Source: Crenalkalicoccus roseus (GTDB taxonomy: Bacteria > Pseudomonadota > Alphaproteobacteria > Acetobacterales > Acetobacteraceae). Taken from it: 64,000 nucleotides of DNA. Positions within the stretch are counted from its first letter, which is position 1, and every line of letters starts with the position of its first letter. Position numbers and translations under genes: made by a program. A model generated the notes under the pieces. It did no database searches, was not told the origin of the DNA, and worked only from the letters and a program-made list of their open reading frames with translations. The stretch spans positions 124,001 to 188,000 of the forward strand of contig NZ_SJDM01000004.1 in assembly GCF_004761865.1 (NCBI RefSeq), read 5' to 3'. Of the stretch, positions 8,453 to 16,750 are shown piece by piece.

Positions 8453-10066
8453 CTACAGCCGCTCGCCCGTGCCCGCGCCGTCCCGCGGCGTCGGGATCCA
8501 CCATTCCTCGCCGCGCGCGGTGGTGACGTATTCCGGCCAGCGCAGGTCCACCGGCGGAGGGAAATCGCGCGGCAGCAGCGGCGCCACCCACTCCGTGCCG
8601 CCGATGCCGCCGCCGGTGCGGCGCCGCCACTCCGCCTGCGCCGCCTCGAGCAGGCCCGGCTTCAAAGCGAGGTCAAGGAAGGTGAGCGCCATGGTGCGGC
8701 CGGCGACGAACATGCCCGGATCTATCGCCGCCGGCAGGCCGCCGAGGGCGTTGTGCGCCCAGGCAGGATACTCGTAGCCCGGCTCGGGCGGGCGCAGCCG
8801 CGGCCGCGCCGTCAGCAGCCGCACCGTCGGGCAGTGCCAGCAGAATTCCACGTAGTCGTCGGCGGAGAGATGCTTCTGCCAGGCGGGCAGGAAGGCGCGC
8901 AGGCCGGCCTCGAATTCCTGCGGCGAGGTCAGGCGGGTGTTGGCCGGGGCGAAGGGATCCTCCATCGGCGCGAGGCCGAGTGTCTTCTGGATCTCCCGCG
9001 CGAAGGAGACGGCCTCCTTCCCATAGGCGGGCGGCCCCACCTCCTGCAGATTGGCCCAGGTGGCCTCGGTCAGCACGGCGTTGGGCAGGCCGACCCGGGT
9101 CTTGGTCACCCAGCGCAGCGAGGCGACGCAATGCGTCGCCGCCGCCGCGCTGCGCGCGTTGGCGACGAGGATGTCGGCGATCCGCTGCTGCAGCGCCAGC
9201 GAGGGGGAGCGCCAGGAATACTGGATCTGCGCGAAGCGCGGCGCCAGGTTGTCCGAGGTGGCGTCGCCGCCGGCGAGGATGAACTCGTTCAGCGTCCAGG
9301 CCCCCGTGTGGGGGAACATCGCCTCCTTGGTGGTCTTGGTGGTCATGTACATCAGCATCAGCGCGTCGATCGCGCCCGGCGCGCGCGCCGCGGCGTGGCC
9401 GATGTCGCGGATCGGCAGCAGGGTCTTGTCTATCCAGGTCTCCGGGGCGAGGCATTCGAAGGTGAAGACCGCCGACCAGTAGGCGCCGAACTGCGTTTCC
9501 GCCGTGACGGTGCTGGTGGCGTGCGGGTGGTACACCACCGCGGCGTCGAGCCCGTCGTAATAGCCCTTGGCGGCGTGCACCGGCTTGGAGCCGCACACCT
9601 TCTCCGCCGGTTCTCCGAACAGCACGAGCTGCCCGGGAATGCCGTGCCGCTCCATCGCCGCCCTGGCCGCCAGGATGCCGGTCAGCGCCGCGGTGCCGAG
9701 GGAGGAGTGCGGGTCAGTATGCCCTGCCGCCCAGGGATGCAGACCCTCCCGCGGCGCCTTCCAGGGCACCACCTGCTGCGACTGCGCCGGCACCGCGTCG
9801 TATTCGGCGAAGCTGGCCAGCACCGGGCCGCCATTGCCCCGTCCCTGGCCCCAGCGGGCGCAGAAGGCGGTGGGCATGCCGCCCGAACCCTCCTCGACCT
9901 CGAAGCCTTCCTCGCGCAGCAGCGCCACGTAGGCGGCGGCCGATTTGTATTCGCGCCAGGCGGGCTCGGCGTAGTCCCAGATGCGCCGATTGAAGGCGGA
10001 GAGCCGTGCCTCGTTCGCCGCGATCCAGTCCAGCGCCGTCCGGCGCGCCTCCGGCAGCTCCGCCAT
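8453..10066 (-). CDS. M20-family amidohydrolase (AbgB/HmrA-like)
   Basis: A 537-residue metallopeptidase-fold hydrolase, likely cleaving an amide such as an N-acyl or aminobenzoyl amino acid in the cytoplasm. It shows ASFAEYDAVP, a metal-binding segment G-H116-T-D118-P-H120 where relatives have GHxCxH, GEPAEKVCG at residues 152-160, and a dimerisation-domain region rich in TKTTKEAMFPHTGAW. In most relatives the catalytic pair is Glu-Glu; here E155 is followed by K156. It sits just upstream of the CoxL-like gene, so the two may be co-expressed in degrading a nitrogenous compound; that link is inference. Confidence 0.8.
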   Translation of the reverse strand: MAELPEARRTALDWIAANEARLSAFNRRIWDYAEPAWREYKSAAAYVALLREEGFEVEEGSGGMPTAFCARWGQGRGNGGPVLASFAEYDAVPAQSQQVVPWKAPREGLHPWAAGHTDPHSSLGTAALTGILAARAAMERHGIPGQLVLFGEPAEKVCGSKPVHAAKGYYDGLDAAVVYHPHATSTVTAETQFGAYWSAVFTFECLAPETWIDKTLLPIRDIGHAAARAPGAIDALMLMYMTTKTTKEAMFPHTGAWTLNEFILAGGDATSDNLAPRFAQIQYSWRSPSLALQQRIADILVANARSAAAATHCVASLRWVTKTRVGLPNAVLTEATWANLQEVGPPAYGKEAVSFAREIQKTLGLAPMEDPFAPANTRLTSPQEFEAGLRAFLPAWQKHLSADDYVEFCWHCPTVRLLTARPRLRPPEPGYEYPAWAHNALGGLPAAIDPGMFVAGRTMALTFLDLALKPGLLEAAQAEWRRRTGGGIGGTEWVAPLLPRDFPPPVDLRWPEYVTTARGEEWWIPTPRDGAGTGERL

Positions 10067-10135
10067 AATGCCTCCCCCTCTCCGGTGCGCGCGCAGAGTA
10101 GGGCCCGGGCGTGGCCGCGCGCCAGCCGCCTGCGC

Positions 10136-10738
10136 TCAGGATGCGAGCCTTTCCTCGACGAAGTCGAGCCGGTCCTGTCCCCAGAAGATCTCCTCGCCGA
10201 TCACGTAGCTCGGCGCGCCGAACACGCCGCGCCCGAGCGCCGCCTGCGTGTCGGCCTCCCGCCTCTCCCGCCAGCGCGGCTCGGCGCCGAGGCGCATCAC
10301 CGCTTCAGCGTCCAGGTCGCATTCGGCGATCAGGGCCGAGAGGGTGGCGGGATCGCCCGTGTCCTTCTCCTCCTCCCACAGCGCCTTCAGGACGCGGTGG
10401 GCAAGGCGGAGGGCCGGCGCATCGCCCTGCGTCTCGCGCAGCGCGATGACGCAGCAGGCGGCGGGCAGCTCGTCGGCCGGGAAGTGCCTCGGCTGCAGCT
10501 GGATCGGGATGCCGAGGCGGTCGCGCCAGCGCCTGAGCTCCTGCAGCCGGTAGGCCTGGCGCTGCGGCGAGCGCTTCGGCAGCGGCAGCCCGCCCGAGCC
10601 GGCGAAGATGGCGCCGAAATCCACGGGGAACACGCGCAGGCCGGCGCCGTGCCGCGCCGCCATCGCCTCGATGCGCGCCGCGCCGAGATGCGTCCAGGGC
10701 GAGTTGAGGGAGACGTAGTAGTCAATGTGGCGGGCCAT
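10136..10738 (-). CDS. DsbA-fold 2-hydroxychromene-2-carboxylate isomerase-like protein
   Basis: A 200-residue thioredoxin-fold protein of the kappa-class GST/HCCA isomerase group. It begins MARHIDYYVSLNSPWTHLGA, with Ser-Pro-Trp where oxidoreductases would have Cys, and ends with GAPSYVIGEEIFWGQDRLDF, the cis-Pro region. The group includes the glutathione-dependent isomerase NahD of aromatic degradation and many proteins of unknown substrate. The frame stays open upstream, but the ATG at 10738 gives the family N-terminus. It overlaps the upstream GNAT gene by 17 bases. Confidence 0.8.
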   Translation of the reverse strand: MARHIDYYVSLNSPWTHLGAARIEAMAARHGAGLRVFPVDFGAIFAGSGGLPLPKRSPQRQAYRLQELRRWRDRLGIPIQLQPRHFPADELPAACCVIALRETQGDAPALRLAHRVLKALWEEEKDTGDPATLSALIAECDLDAEAVMRLGAEPRWRERREADTQAALGRGVFGAPSYVIGEEIFWGQDRLDFVEERLAS

Positions 10739-11261
10739 CGGGTCTCTCCTGGAAGGCAAGGAACTCCCGGCGGTCCAGCGCGCACCGCACCTCATGCCCC
10801 GCCGTCCCGCGCGGCCGCAGGCCGAGCTTGGCGGCGACGCGCAGCGAGGCGGCGTTCTCCGCATGGATGCCGGCGACGATGCGCGGCAGGCCGAGGGCGA
10901 CGAAACCGTGGCGCAGCACGGGCGCCGCGGCCTCGGTGGCGATGCCGCGGCCCCAGGCGGCGGGGCGCAGCCGCCAGCCGATCTCGATCTCCGGCCCCTC
11001 GCCATCCTCCGGGATCAGCAGCACCCAGCCGAGGAAGCCGCCCGCGGCGGCGTCCAGCACGCTCCAGTAGCCGAGGCCCGGCGGCCAGGGGCCGAGGGTG
11101 CGCGCCTCGATGAAGGCGCGGTGACCCGCCGGATCCTTCCAGGGGCCGTCCACGAAGCGCGTCACCCCCGGCTCGCGGTCCATCGCCAGGCAGGCCTCGG
11201 TATCCGCCAGGCGCCGGGGGCGCAGGCGGAGGCGCGGCGTGGCGAAGCAGGGCTGGCTCAC
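10722..11261 (-). CDS. GNAT-family N-acetyltransferase (RimJ/RimL-like)
   Basis: A 179-residue acetyltransferase opening with TPRLRLRPRRLADTEACLAM, the usual RimJ/RimL entry, and carrying the acetyl-CoA binding region WGRGIATEAAAPVLRHGF. The likely acceptor is an amino group on a protein or small molecule; it cannot be specified. The GTG start forms a GTGA overlap with the stop of the CoA-transferase gene upstream, so translation is probably coupled. Confidence 0.85.
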   Translation of the reverse strand: MSQPCFATPRLRLRPRRLADTEACLAMDREPGVTRFVDGPWKDPAGHRAFIEARTLGPWPPGLGYWSVLDAAAGGFLGWVLLIPEDGEGPEIEIGWRLRPAAWGRGIATEAAAPVLRHGFVALGLPRIVAGIHAENAASLRVAAKLGLRPRGTAGHEVRCALDRREFLAFQERPDGPPH

Positions 11262-11950
11262 CCGGCGAGAAGCGGGGCGCCGGTGGCCGCCCGCGCCGCC
11301 TCCAGCGAAATGCCCGGTGCCAGCTCCCGCACCCGGAAGCCCTCGCCCACCGGCTCGAACAGGCCGAGATTGGTGCAGGCGAGCGTCACCACCCCGCGCG
11401 CCGTCACCGGCAGGGCGCAGTCGCGCACCAGCCGTGGCGCCCCGTTCCTCTGCGTGTGCTCGAGGATGACGAACACCCGCCTCGCCCCGGCGGCCAGGTC
11501 CATCGCGCCGCCGATGGTGCCGCCCTTGGCGCCGGCGAGCTTCCAGTTGGCAAAGTCGCCGCGGCAGGAGACTTCGTAGGCGCCGAGCACGGTCACGTCG
11601 ATGCGGCCGCTGCGGATGATGGCGAAGCTGTCGGCGTGGTGGACGATGGAGGCGCCGGGGCGCAGCGACACGTTCTGTCCGCCGGCATTCACCAAGTGCA
11701 GGTCCTCCTCGCCCGGCGGCAGCACCGGGCCGTAGCCGATCACGCCGTTCTCCGCGTGGTAGGTCACCTCGCGGCCCCCGATGTCGGTATTGGAGCAGAG
11801 CGTCGGGATGCCGATGCCGAGATTGACCACCCAGCCGTCCTGGAACTCCTGCGCCACCCGGTCGGCCATCTGCTGGCGGCTCCAGCCGGTGGCCGGGGCG
11901 CTCGCGGGCGTGGGGGCCTGAGCCGGCCCGCCGGACAGGGGCCGGCTCAT
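11258..11950 (-). CDS. 3-oxoacid/acetate CoA-transferase, subunit B
   Basis: A 230-residue beta subunit of a class I CoA transferase, which moves CoA between acyl donors and 3-oxoacids or short acids. It shows VNLGIGIPTL, the signature ENGVIGYGP with the catalytic-site glutamate of the family (as in SxENG), and GGQNVSLRPGASIVHHADSF. An ATGA overlap with subunit A at 11947-11950 fixes the start. With its partner it forms the usual alpha-beta pair (AtoDA/PcaIJ/ScoAB); the exact acid is unclear. Confidence 0.9.
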   Translation of the reverse strand: MSRPLSGGPAQAPTPASAPATGWSRQQMADRVAQEFQDGWVVNLGIGIPTLCSNTDIGGREVTYHAENGVIGYGPVLPPGEEDLHLVNAGGQNVSLRPGASIVHHADSFAIIRSGRIDVTVLGAYEVSCRGDFANWKLAGAKGGTIGGAMDLAAGARRVFVILEHTQRNGAPRLVRDCALPVTARGVVTLACTNLGLFEPVGEGFRVRELAPGISLEAARAATGAPLLAG

Positions 11951-12687
11951 CGCGCGCGCTCCACCCGGCGGACGGTCCACAGCCCCTCGGGCGGAGGCGG
12001 GACCTTCACCATGCGCTGCACGAACATTCCCGGCAGGTGGATGTGGTCGGGGTCGAGGGCGCCGACGGGCAGGATCTCCTCCTCCACCTCGGCGATCGTC
12101 AGCTTCGCCGCCATCGCCATGATGGGGCAGAAATTCCGCTGCGCCAGGCGGAACACCAGGTTCCCCGCGGCATCGGCCTTCCAGGCGCGGATCAGCGCCA
12201 CGTCCACCGGCAGCGCGTATTCCAGCAGGTATTCGCGGCCGTTGATCACCCGCGTCTCGCGCCCCTCCGCCAGCTCGGTGCCGACCGCGGTCGGCGTGTA
12301 GAAGGCCGGAATGCCGGCGCCGGCGGCGCGCAGCCGTTCGGCCAGCGTGCCCTGCGGCACCAGCTCGGCCTCCACCTCGCCGGCCTCGTAATACCGGGTG
12401 AAGGGGATCACGTCGGTCGGGCGATTGGCGGCGGTGAAGCTGCAGATCACCTTCCGCACCTGCCGGTTCTCGACCAGCATCGCCACGTCGGGCATGCGCG
12501 GCTGGTGCGCCCCGCCGGTGGTGTTGGCGACGCAGGTGAGGTCCTTCGCGCCCTGGGCCAGCAGCGCCCGGATCAGGTTGTAGGGCGTGCCCGGCCCGGC
12601 GAAGCCGCCGAAGGCGATCACCGCCCCGTCCGGCATGTCCGCCACCGCCTCGGCGAAGCTGCCGAGGATCTTGCCTCGTCCCGCCAT
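11947..12687 (-). CDS. 3-oxoacid/acetate CoA-transferase, subunit A
   Basis: A 246-residue alpha subunit with the family features GAVIAFGGFAGPGTPYNLI near the N-terminus and the glycine-rich CoA-binding region, then YLLEYALPVDVALIRAW. It leads a likely four-gene minus-strand operon (subunit A, subunit B, GNAT, isomerase-like protein) whose junctions all overlap. The 139 bases upstream, shared with a divergent plus-strand gene, would hold its promoter; no clear match is visible. Confidence 0.9.
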   Translation of the reverse strand: MAGRGKILGSFAEAVADMPDGAVIAFGGFAGPGTPYNLIRALLAQGAKDLTCVANTTGGAHQPRMPDVAMLVENRQVRKVICSFTAANRPTDVIPFTRYYEAGEVEAELVPQGTLAERLRAAGAGIPAFYTPTAVGTELAEGRETRVINGREYLLEYALPVDVALIRAWKADAAGNLVFRLAQRNFCPIMAMAAKLTIAEVEEEILPVGALDPDHIHLPGMFVQRMVKVPPPPEGLWTVRRVERAR

Positions 12688-12826
12688 CGGTCCCGCGTTC
12701 CCTCCATGGTTTGGGGAAAGCTTAGGGCGGTCCGCGCGGGGGCGCGAGCGGGCAGCGTCCCGCCCCGCATTCCCGCCCGCGAATCGGTGACGAAACCTTG
12801 CGGCGCGCCATGCGTCCGGGCCGACA

Positions 12827-13837
12827 ATGAGGCTGTTCCGCTGCCAGGCCTGCGGCCATCGGCTGCATTTCGAGGAGCGGCGCTGCGGGCGCTGCGGGCA
12901 CGCGCTCGGCTACCTGCCGGGCGCCGAGACGCTGAGCGCGCTCGAGCCCGATGGCCGCGCCTGGCGGGCCCTGGCCATGCCGGAGGGGCGCTTCCGCTAC
13001 TGCGCGAATGCCGACCATGAGGCCTGCAACTGGCTGCTGCCCGCCCGCTCGCAGGACTCGCTCTGCCTCGCCTGCCGGCACAACCGCACCCTGCCCGACT
13101 TGGCGGCGCCGGAGAACCTTCCGCCCTGGCGCCGCTGGGAGGAGGCGAAGCGGCGCCTGATCTACACCCTCCGCCGCCTCAACCTTCCGATGCCGGATCG
13201 CCGGCAGGATCCGGCGCGCGGCCTCGCCTTCGACATCCTTCCCGATCCGCCCGGCGGCCCGCCCGTGGTGTCGCGACACGCCGATGGCGTGATCACCCTC
13301 GCCCTGGCCGAGGCGGAGGCGGCTGCAGGGTCTCGCCCCGGCGGGGAACCGGGCGGCCCTGGCTCCACCCTGCTGTGCCGCCTGCGCCAGCAGAGCGGGC
13401 ACTACTACTGGGACCTGCTGGTGCGGGATGGCGGGCGGCTCTCCGCCTTCCAGGCCGCCTTCGCCGGGGGGCGCCCCGCGCGGGCCCGGGGGGAGGAGGC
13501 GGGGGACGCGCCGCGGGAGGCCTTCGCCCGGAGCTGGGCGCAGTGGCTGCAGATGCTGGACATGCTCGAGATGGCGGCGTCGCTCGAACTCTGCCTCGGT
13601 TCCGGAGAGGGCGAGTCCTGGGCGGCGCGCGGCTTCGATCCCTATGCCGCGCCCGATGCGGAAGCGCTGGCGGCGCCGTGGCGGCACCTCGCGCGGGCGC
13701 TGGAGGGGCTGAACCGCTGCGCGGGCGCGCCGGGGCACGATCAGGCCGCACCGCCGTCCGAGGCCCTGTCCCGGATCGGCCTCATCCACCGGCTGGCGCG
13801 CGAGGCGAGGGGCGGCCAGGGCGAGGCGCGCCCCTGA
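12827..13837 (+). CDS. Zinc-binding metallopeptidase-like protein with lost HExxH
   Basis: A 336-residue protein of the COG4307/zinc-binding peptidase-like family. An N-terminal zinc ribbon (CQACGHRLHFEERRCGRCGH) and a second Cys/His set (YCANADHEACNW, CLACRHNRT) are followed by the alpha-helical domain. Family members usually read RHEIGHYYW at the active site. Here DNA 13385-13411 gives R187-QQSGHYYW, so the first His and the catalytic Glu of HExxH are Gln188 and Gln189. The protein may therefore bind zinc only through its ribbon and act non-catalytically. It stands alone on the plus strand. Confidence 0.7.
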   Translation: MRLFRCQACGHRLHFEERRCGRCGHALGYLPGAETLSALEPDGRAWRALAMPEGRFRYCANADHEACNWLLPARSQDSLCLACRHNRTLPDLAAPENLPPWRRWEEAKRRLIYTLRRLNLPMPDRRQDPARGLAFDILPDPPGGPPVVSRHADGVITLALAEAEAAAGSRPGGEPGGPGSTLLCRLRQQSGHYYWDLLVRDGGRLSAFQAAFAGGRPARARGEEAGDAPREAFARSWAQWLQMLDMLEMAASLELCLGSGEGESWAARGFDPYAAPDAEALAAPWRHLARALEGLNRCAGAPGHDQAAPPSEALSRIGLIHRLAREARGGQGEARP

Positions 13838-13862
13838 GCGAGGCGCCTCTCCTCCGGAGGGG

Positions 13863-14087
13863 TCAGCGCCCGCCACCCTCCACCCACAGCACCGCCCGCG
13901 CCAGGGCGAGCATCGCCTCCACGGCGCCGCAGGGCACCGCCAGCACCGCCGGGAAGGACAGCAGCGCCAGTACGAGGCCGCCGCCCTGGGCCAGCACCGC
14001 AAGGGGCGAGAGCAGGGCCAGCGCCATCAGCATCAGGAAAGGCGTTTCGGCACGCGCCGCGGGCGCGACCGCCATGGCTCGCCGCAT
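13863..14087 (-). CDS. Small hydrophobic membrane protein
   Basis: A 74-residue protein of unknown function, not recognised. After MRRAMAVAPAARAETP come two hydrophobic stretches (FLMLMALALLSPLAVLAQ, and GLVLALLSFPAVLAV to LARAVLW), so it is probably an inner-membrane protein with two helices. The ATG at 14087 is chosen because GGAGAC lies upstream at good spacing. It converges on the peptidase-like gene and sits 64 bases downstream of an oxidoreductase gene on the same strand. Confidence 0.5.
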   Translation of the reverse strand: MRRAMAVAPAARAETPFLMLMALALLSPLAVLAQGGGLVLALLSFPAVLAVPCGAVEAMLALARAVLWVEGGGR

Positions 14088-14151
14088 GATCGGGTCTCCT
14101 TCCTTTCCTTCCAGCGGCGCTCCCGCCCCGCGGTTGCACGGGCGGTCGCGG

Positions 14152-14736
14152 TCAGCGCCCCTGCCGGCCGATCCGCCGCAGCGTCCCGATCCAGGCGGCG
14201 CGCCTTGCCGGGCCCATGGCCTCAACCGGTCCGATCAGCGTCTCACGGATCGGGCCGAGGCCGACGAAGCGCAGCACGTTGCGCTCCAGGCTGCGCAGGC
14301 TGTGGGCGCCGAACCACCAGCGATAGACCAGCGCCGGCATGCCCATGGTGATGACGATGCGGGCGCTGCGCCCCTTCAGCAGCGGCGCGTGGCCGAGGCG
14401 GCCGGCGGAGCCGATCGCGAAACCCGGCCGCAGCACCTGCTCGAGGAAGGCCTTGAGCATGGCCGGCAGGGTGCCGAGCCAGAGCGGGTAGAGGATCACG
14501 ATGTGCTCGGCGCGCCGGATCGCCTCCTGGCAGGCGCGCAACGCGGCGGGCGGCTCCGCCGCCTGCCACTCGGCCTGGCTGCGCAGGAAGGGGATTTCGA
14601 GCGTGGCGACGGCGATGCGCTCCACCTCATGCCCGGCTGCCTGCGCGCCCTCGGCGTAGGCATTGGCGAGCGCGCGCAGGTAGCGCGCCGGGTCGGGATC
14701 CGGATGGCCCTCGATCAGCAGGATGCGCTTCGCCAT
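14152..14736 (-). CDS. NAD(P)H-dependent oxidoreductase, flavodoxin-like fold
   Basis: A 194-residue protein of the NQO/MdaB/KefF family, which reduces quinones or similar acceptors with NAD(P)H and FMN or FAD. It begins MAKRILLIEGHPDPDPARY, the family start with the phosphate-binding loop, and has IVILYPLWLGTLPAMLKAFL, the substrate and flavin contact region. The ATG at 14736 is chosen since the 25 upstream in-frame codons precede the conserved strand. Upstream, the divergent dehydrogenase gene starts 150 bases away. Confidence 0.85.
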   Translation of the reverse strand: MAKRILLIEGHPDPDPARYLRALANAYAEGAQAAGHEVERIAVATLEIPFLRSQAEWQAAEPPAALRACQEAIRRAEHIVILYPLWLGTLPAMLKAFLEQVLRPGFAIGSAGRLGHAPLLKGRSARIVITMGMPALVYRWWFGAHSLRSLERNVLRFVGLGPIRETLIGPVEAMGPARRAAWIGTLRRIGRQGR

Positions 14737-14886
14737 GCCCGGCCGTCCCATGGGGCGGCCCCGGATCGCCGCCGCCGCCCCAGCCTGCCAAGGGGGGACG
14801 AGGCGCGTCAATCGCGCCCCGGGGGCTTACCGGGGCGGCGGAATTGCGCCCATCATCGCCGCCGCTGCGGAAGGGGGAGAACCACC

Positions 14887-15939
14887 ATGCCCAAGGTCCA
14901 GGCGGAGCGGCTGCGGGAGATCGGGCAGGCGCTGCTCGTCGCCGCCGGCGTGCCGGAGGAGGAGGCGGCGACGGTGGCGCGCCATTGCGTGAACGCCAAC
15001 CTCGCCGGCCATGACAGCCACGGGGTCATCATGATCCCGAACTACATCGAGCGGGTGAAGGTCGGCCACATCCTTCCCGGCGCGCCCTTCACCATCGTGC
15101 GGGAGAGCCCGACCACCACCGTCGTGGACGGCAATTGGGGCTTCGGCTACGTCGTCAACGAACGCGCGATGCGGCTGACGATCGAGAAGGCCGCGGCGCA
15201 GGACATCGCCGCCACCACCGTGTTCCGCCAGGGCCATGTCGGGCGGCTGGCGAGCTATCCGCTGATGGCCGCCGAGGCCGGGATGATCGGCATGGCCTGG
15301 GCGGATTCCGGCCGCTCGCCGAAATCCGTCGCTCCCTTCGGCGGGCGCGAGGCGCGGCTCGGCACCAACCCCTGGGCGATCGCCGTGCCTTCCGACCTGG
15401 AGGGGCCCTTCTGCATGGACTTCGCCACCTCGGCGGTGGCGATGGGCAAGGTGAAGCTCGCCGAGGCGCGCGGGCAGGAGATTCCGCGCGGCTGGGTGGT
15501 GGACGGGGAGGGGGAGCTCACCACCGACCCGAAGAAGCTCGCGGGTGGCGCGCTGCTGCCCCTCGGCGGGCCGGGGGAGGGCTACAAGGGCACCGCCCTC
15601 GCCGCCATGGGCGAGGTGTTCTGCGGGATCCTGACCGGCCTCGGCTTCGGCGTGGAGCCTTCGGGACGGCACAATGACGGCTGCTTCCTCCTTGCCATCA
15701 AGGTGGAGGCGTTCCGCCCGCTGGCGGCGTTCCGCAGGGAGGTCGCGGAATTCGCGCGCTACCTGAAGGCGACGCCGCCGGCCAGGGGCAGCCAGGGCGT
15801 GCTCTACCCCGGGGAGGTCGAGCACCTGGCGGCGCGAAGCCGCGCCGTCGAGGGGATCGAGATCGAGGAGGCCACCTGGGCGAAGCTGCGTGGGCTGGCC
15901 GAGGCCTCCGGCCTGGCGGACCGGCTGGGCTTCGCCTGA
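14887..15939 (+). CDS. Malate/L-lactate-type dehydrogenase (Ldh/YlbC family)
   Basis: A 350-residue NAD(P)-dependent oxidoreductase of the LDH2/MDH2 family, unrelated to classical malate dehydrogenase. It shows NLAGHDSHGVIMIPNYIERV with the conserved catalytic-site His, then FRQGHVGRLASYPLMAAEAG, LGTNPWAIAVPS and the C-terminal PGEVEHLAARSR. Substrates in the family include malate, sulfolactate, ureidoglycolate and 2,3-diketogulonate; none can be chosen. AAGGGGGAGA precedes the ATG. It is monocistronic and faces truA. Confidence 0.9.
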   Translation: MPKVQAERLREIGQALLVAAGVPEEEAATVARHCVNANLAGHDSHGVIMIPNYIERVKVGHILPGAPFTIVRESPTTTVVDGNWGFGYVVNERAMRLTIEKAAAQDIAATTVFRQGHVGRLASYPLMAAEAGMIGMAWADSGRSPKSVAPFGGREARLGTNPWAIAVPSDLEGPFCMDFATSAVAMGKVKLAEARGQEIPRGWVVDGEGELTTDPKKLAGGALLPLGGPGEGYKGTALAAMGEVFCGILTGLGFGVEPSGRHNDGCFLLAIKVEAFRPLAAFRREVAEFARYLKATPPARGSQGVLYPGEVEHLAARSRAVEGIEIEEATWAKLRGLAEASGLADRLGFA

Positions 15940-15952
15940 TACCCCCACCCCG

Positions 15953-15990
15953 GATGCCCGGGGGCGATCCCGGAAACGGCCCCGGGCATC
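15953..15990. terminator. Bidirectional hairpin between convergent genes
   Basis: GATGCCCGGGG (15953-15963) and CCCCGGGCATC (15980-15990) form a perfect 11-base stem with a 16-base loop between the dehydrogenase stop and the truA stop, overlapping the latter. There is no T-run, so this is a likely but atypical bidirectional terminator or transcript-stabilising hairpin. Confidence 0.5.
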
Positions 15991-16750
15991 ACACCCAGCC
16001 CGGCTCCGGGTCGTAGCGGATTAAGACGAGGACGAGGCCGGCGGCGGGGGCAGTCTGCCCGGCGCGGGTCCGGTCCCGCCCCTCCAGCACCTGCCGAGGC
16101 CAGGAGACGGGCCGCCGGCCGAGCCCCACCTCGGCCAGCGTGCCGACCAGGTTGCGCACCTGGTGGTGCAGGAAGCTGCGCGCCTCGGCCACCACCACCA
16201 CCTCCTCCCCCTGGCGGGACACCTCCAGGCGGTCGAGGGTGCGGAGCGGGCTCTTCGCTTGGCAGGCGGCGGCGCGGAAGGCGGAGAAGTCGTGCCGGCC
16301 CAGCAGCGTCTGCGCCGCCGCATGCATCGCCTCGGCGTCGAGCGGGTGCTGCAGGTGCCAGACCCGGCCGCGGTCCAGCGCCGGCCGGGCGGGGCGGTTC
16401 AGGATGCGGTAGCGATAGCCGCGCCGGGTGGCGGAGAAGCGGGCATGCCAGCCCGGCGGCGCCAGGGCAGCGCGAAGTACCGCGACGGGATGCGGCCTGA
16501 GGTGGTAGTTCAGCGCCTCCCGCAGCCTTTCGGGCGGCATGTCCCGGGCGAGCCCGATCTGCACCACCTGGCCCTCGGCATGCACGCCGGCATCGGTGCG
16601 GCCGGCGGCGACGGCCTGGACCGGGGCGCCGCCATTCAGCCGCGCCGCCGCCGCCTCCAGCACCTGCTGCACGGAGAGCCCCTCCTCCTGCCGCTGCCAG
16701 CCGACGAAGGGGGCGCCGTCATACTCCAGGGTCAGGGCGTAGAGGGGCAT
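15989..16750 (-). CDS. truA: tRNA pseudouridine(38-40) synthase
   Basis: Converts uridines 38-40 of the tRNA anticodon arm to pseudouridine. The 253-residue protein starts [20 protein letters not shown] and contains the catalytic aspartate in [14 protein letters not shown], the [11 protein letters not shown] region and [13 protein letters not shown]. Length is standard. Its first 19 bases overlap the end of fmt, giving a def-fmt-truA operon as in many alphaproteobacteria. Confidence 0.97.
   Translation of the reverse strand: MPLYALTLEYDGAPFVGWQRQEEGLSVQQVLEAAAARLNGGAPVQAVAAGRTDAGVHAEGQVVQIGLARDMPPERLREALNYHLRPHPVAVLRAALAPPGWHARFSATRRGYRYRILNRPARPALDRGRVWHLQHPLDAEAMHAAAQTLLGRHDFSAFRAAACQAKSPLRTLDRLEVSRQGEEVVVVAEARSFLHHQVRNLVGTLAEVGLGRRPVSWPRQVLEGRDRTRAGQTAPAAGLVLVLIRYDPEPGWV

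Noticed and set aside
5939-11113. A 1724-codon open frame on the plus strand
   Set aside because: It lies antisense to the CoxL-like, M20, isomerase and GNAT genes, which have clear family motifs. Its product is Arg/Gly/Ala-rich with no domain, as expected for antisense frames in GC-rich DNA.
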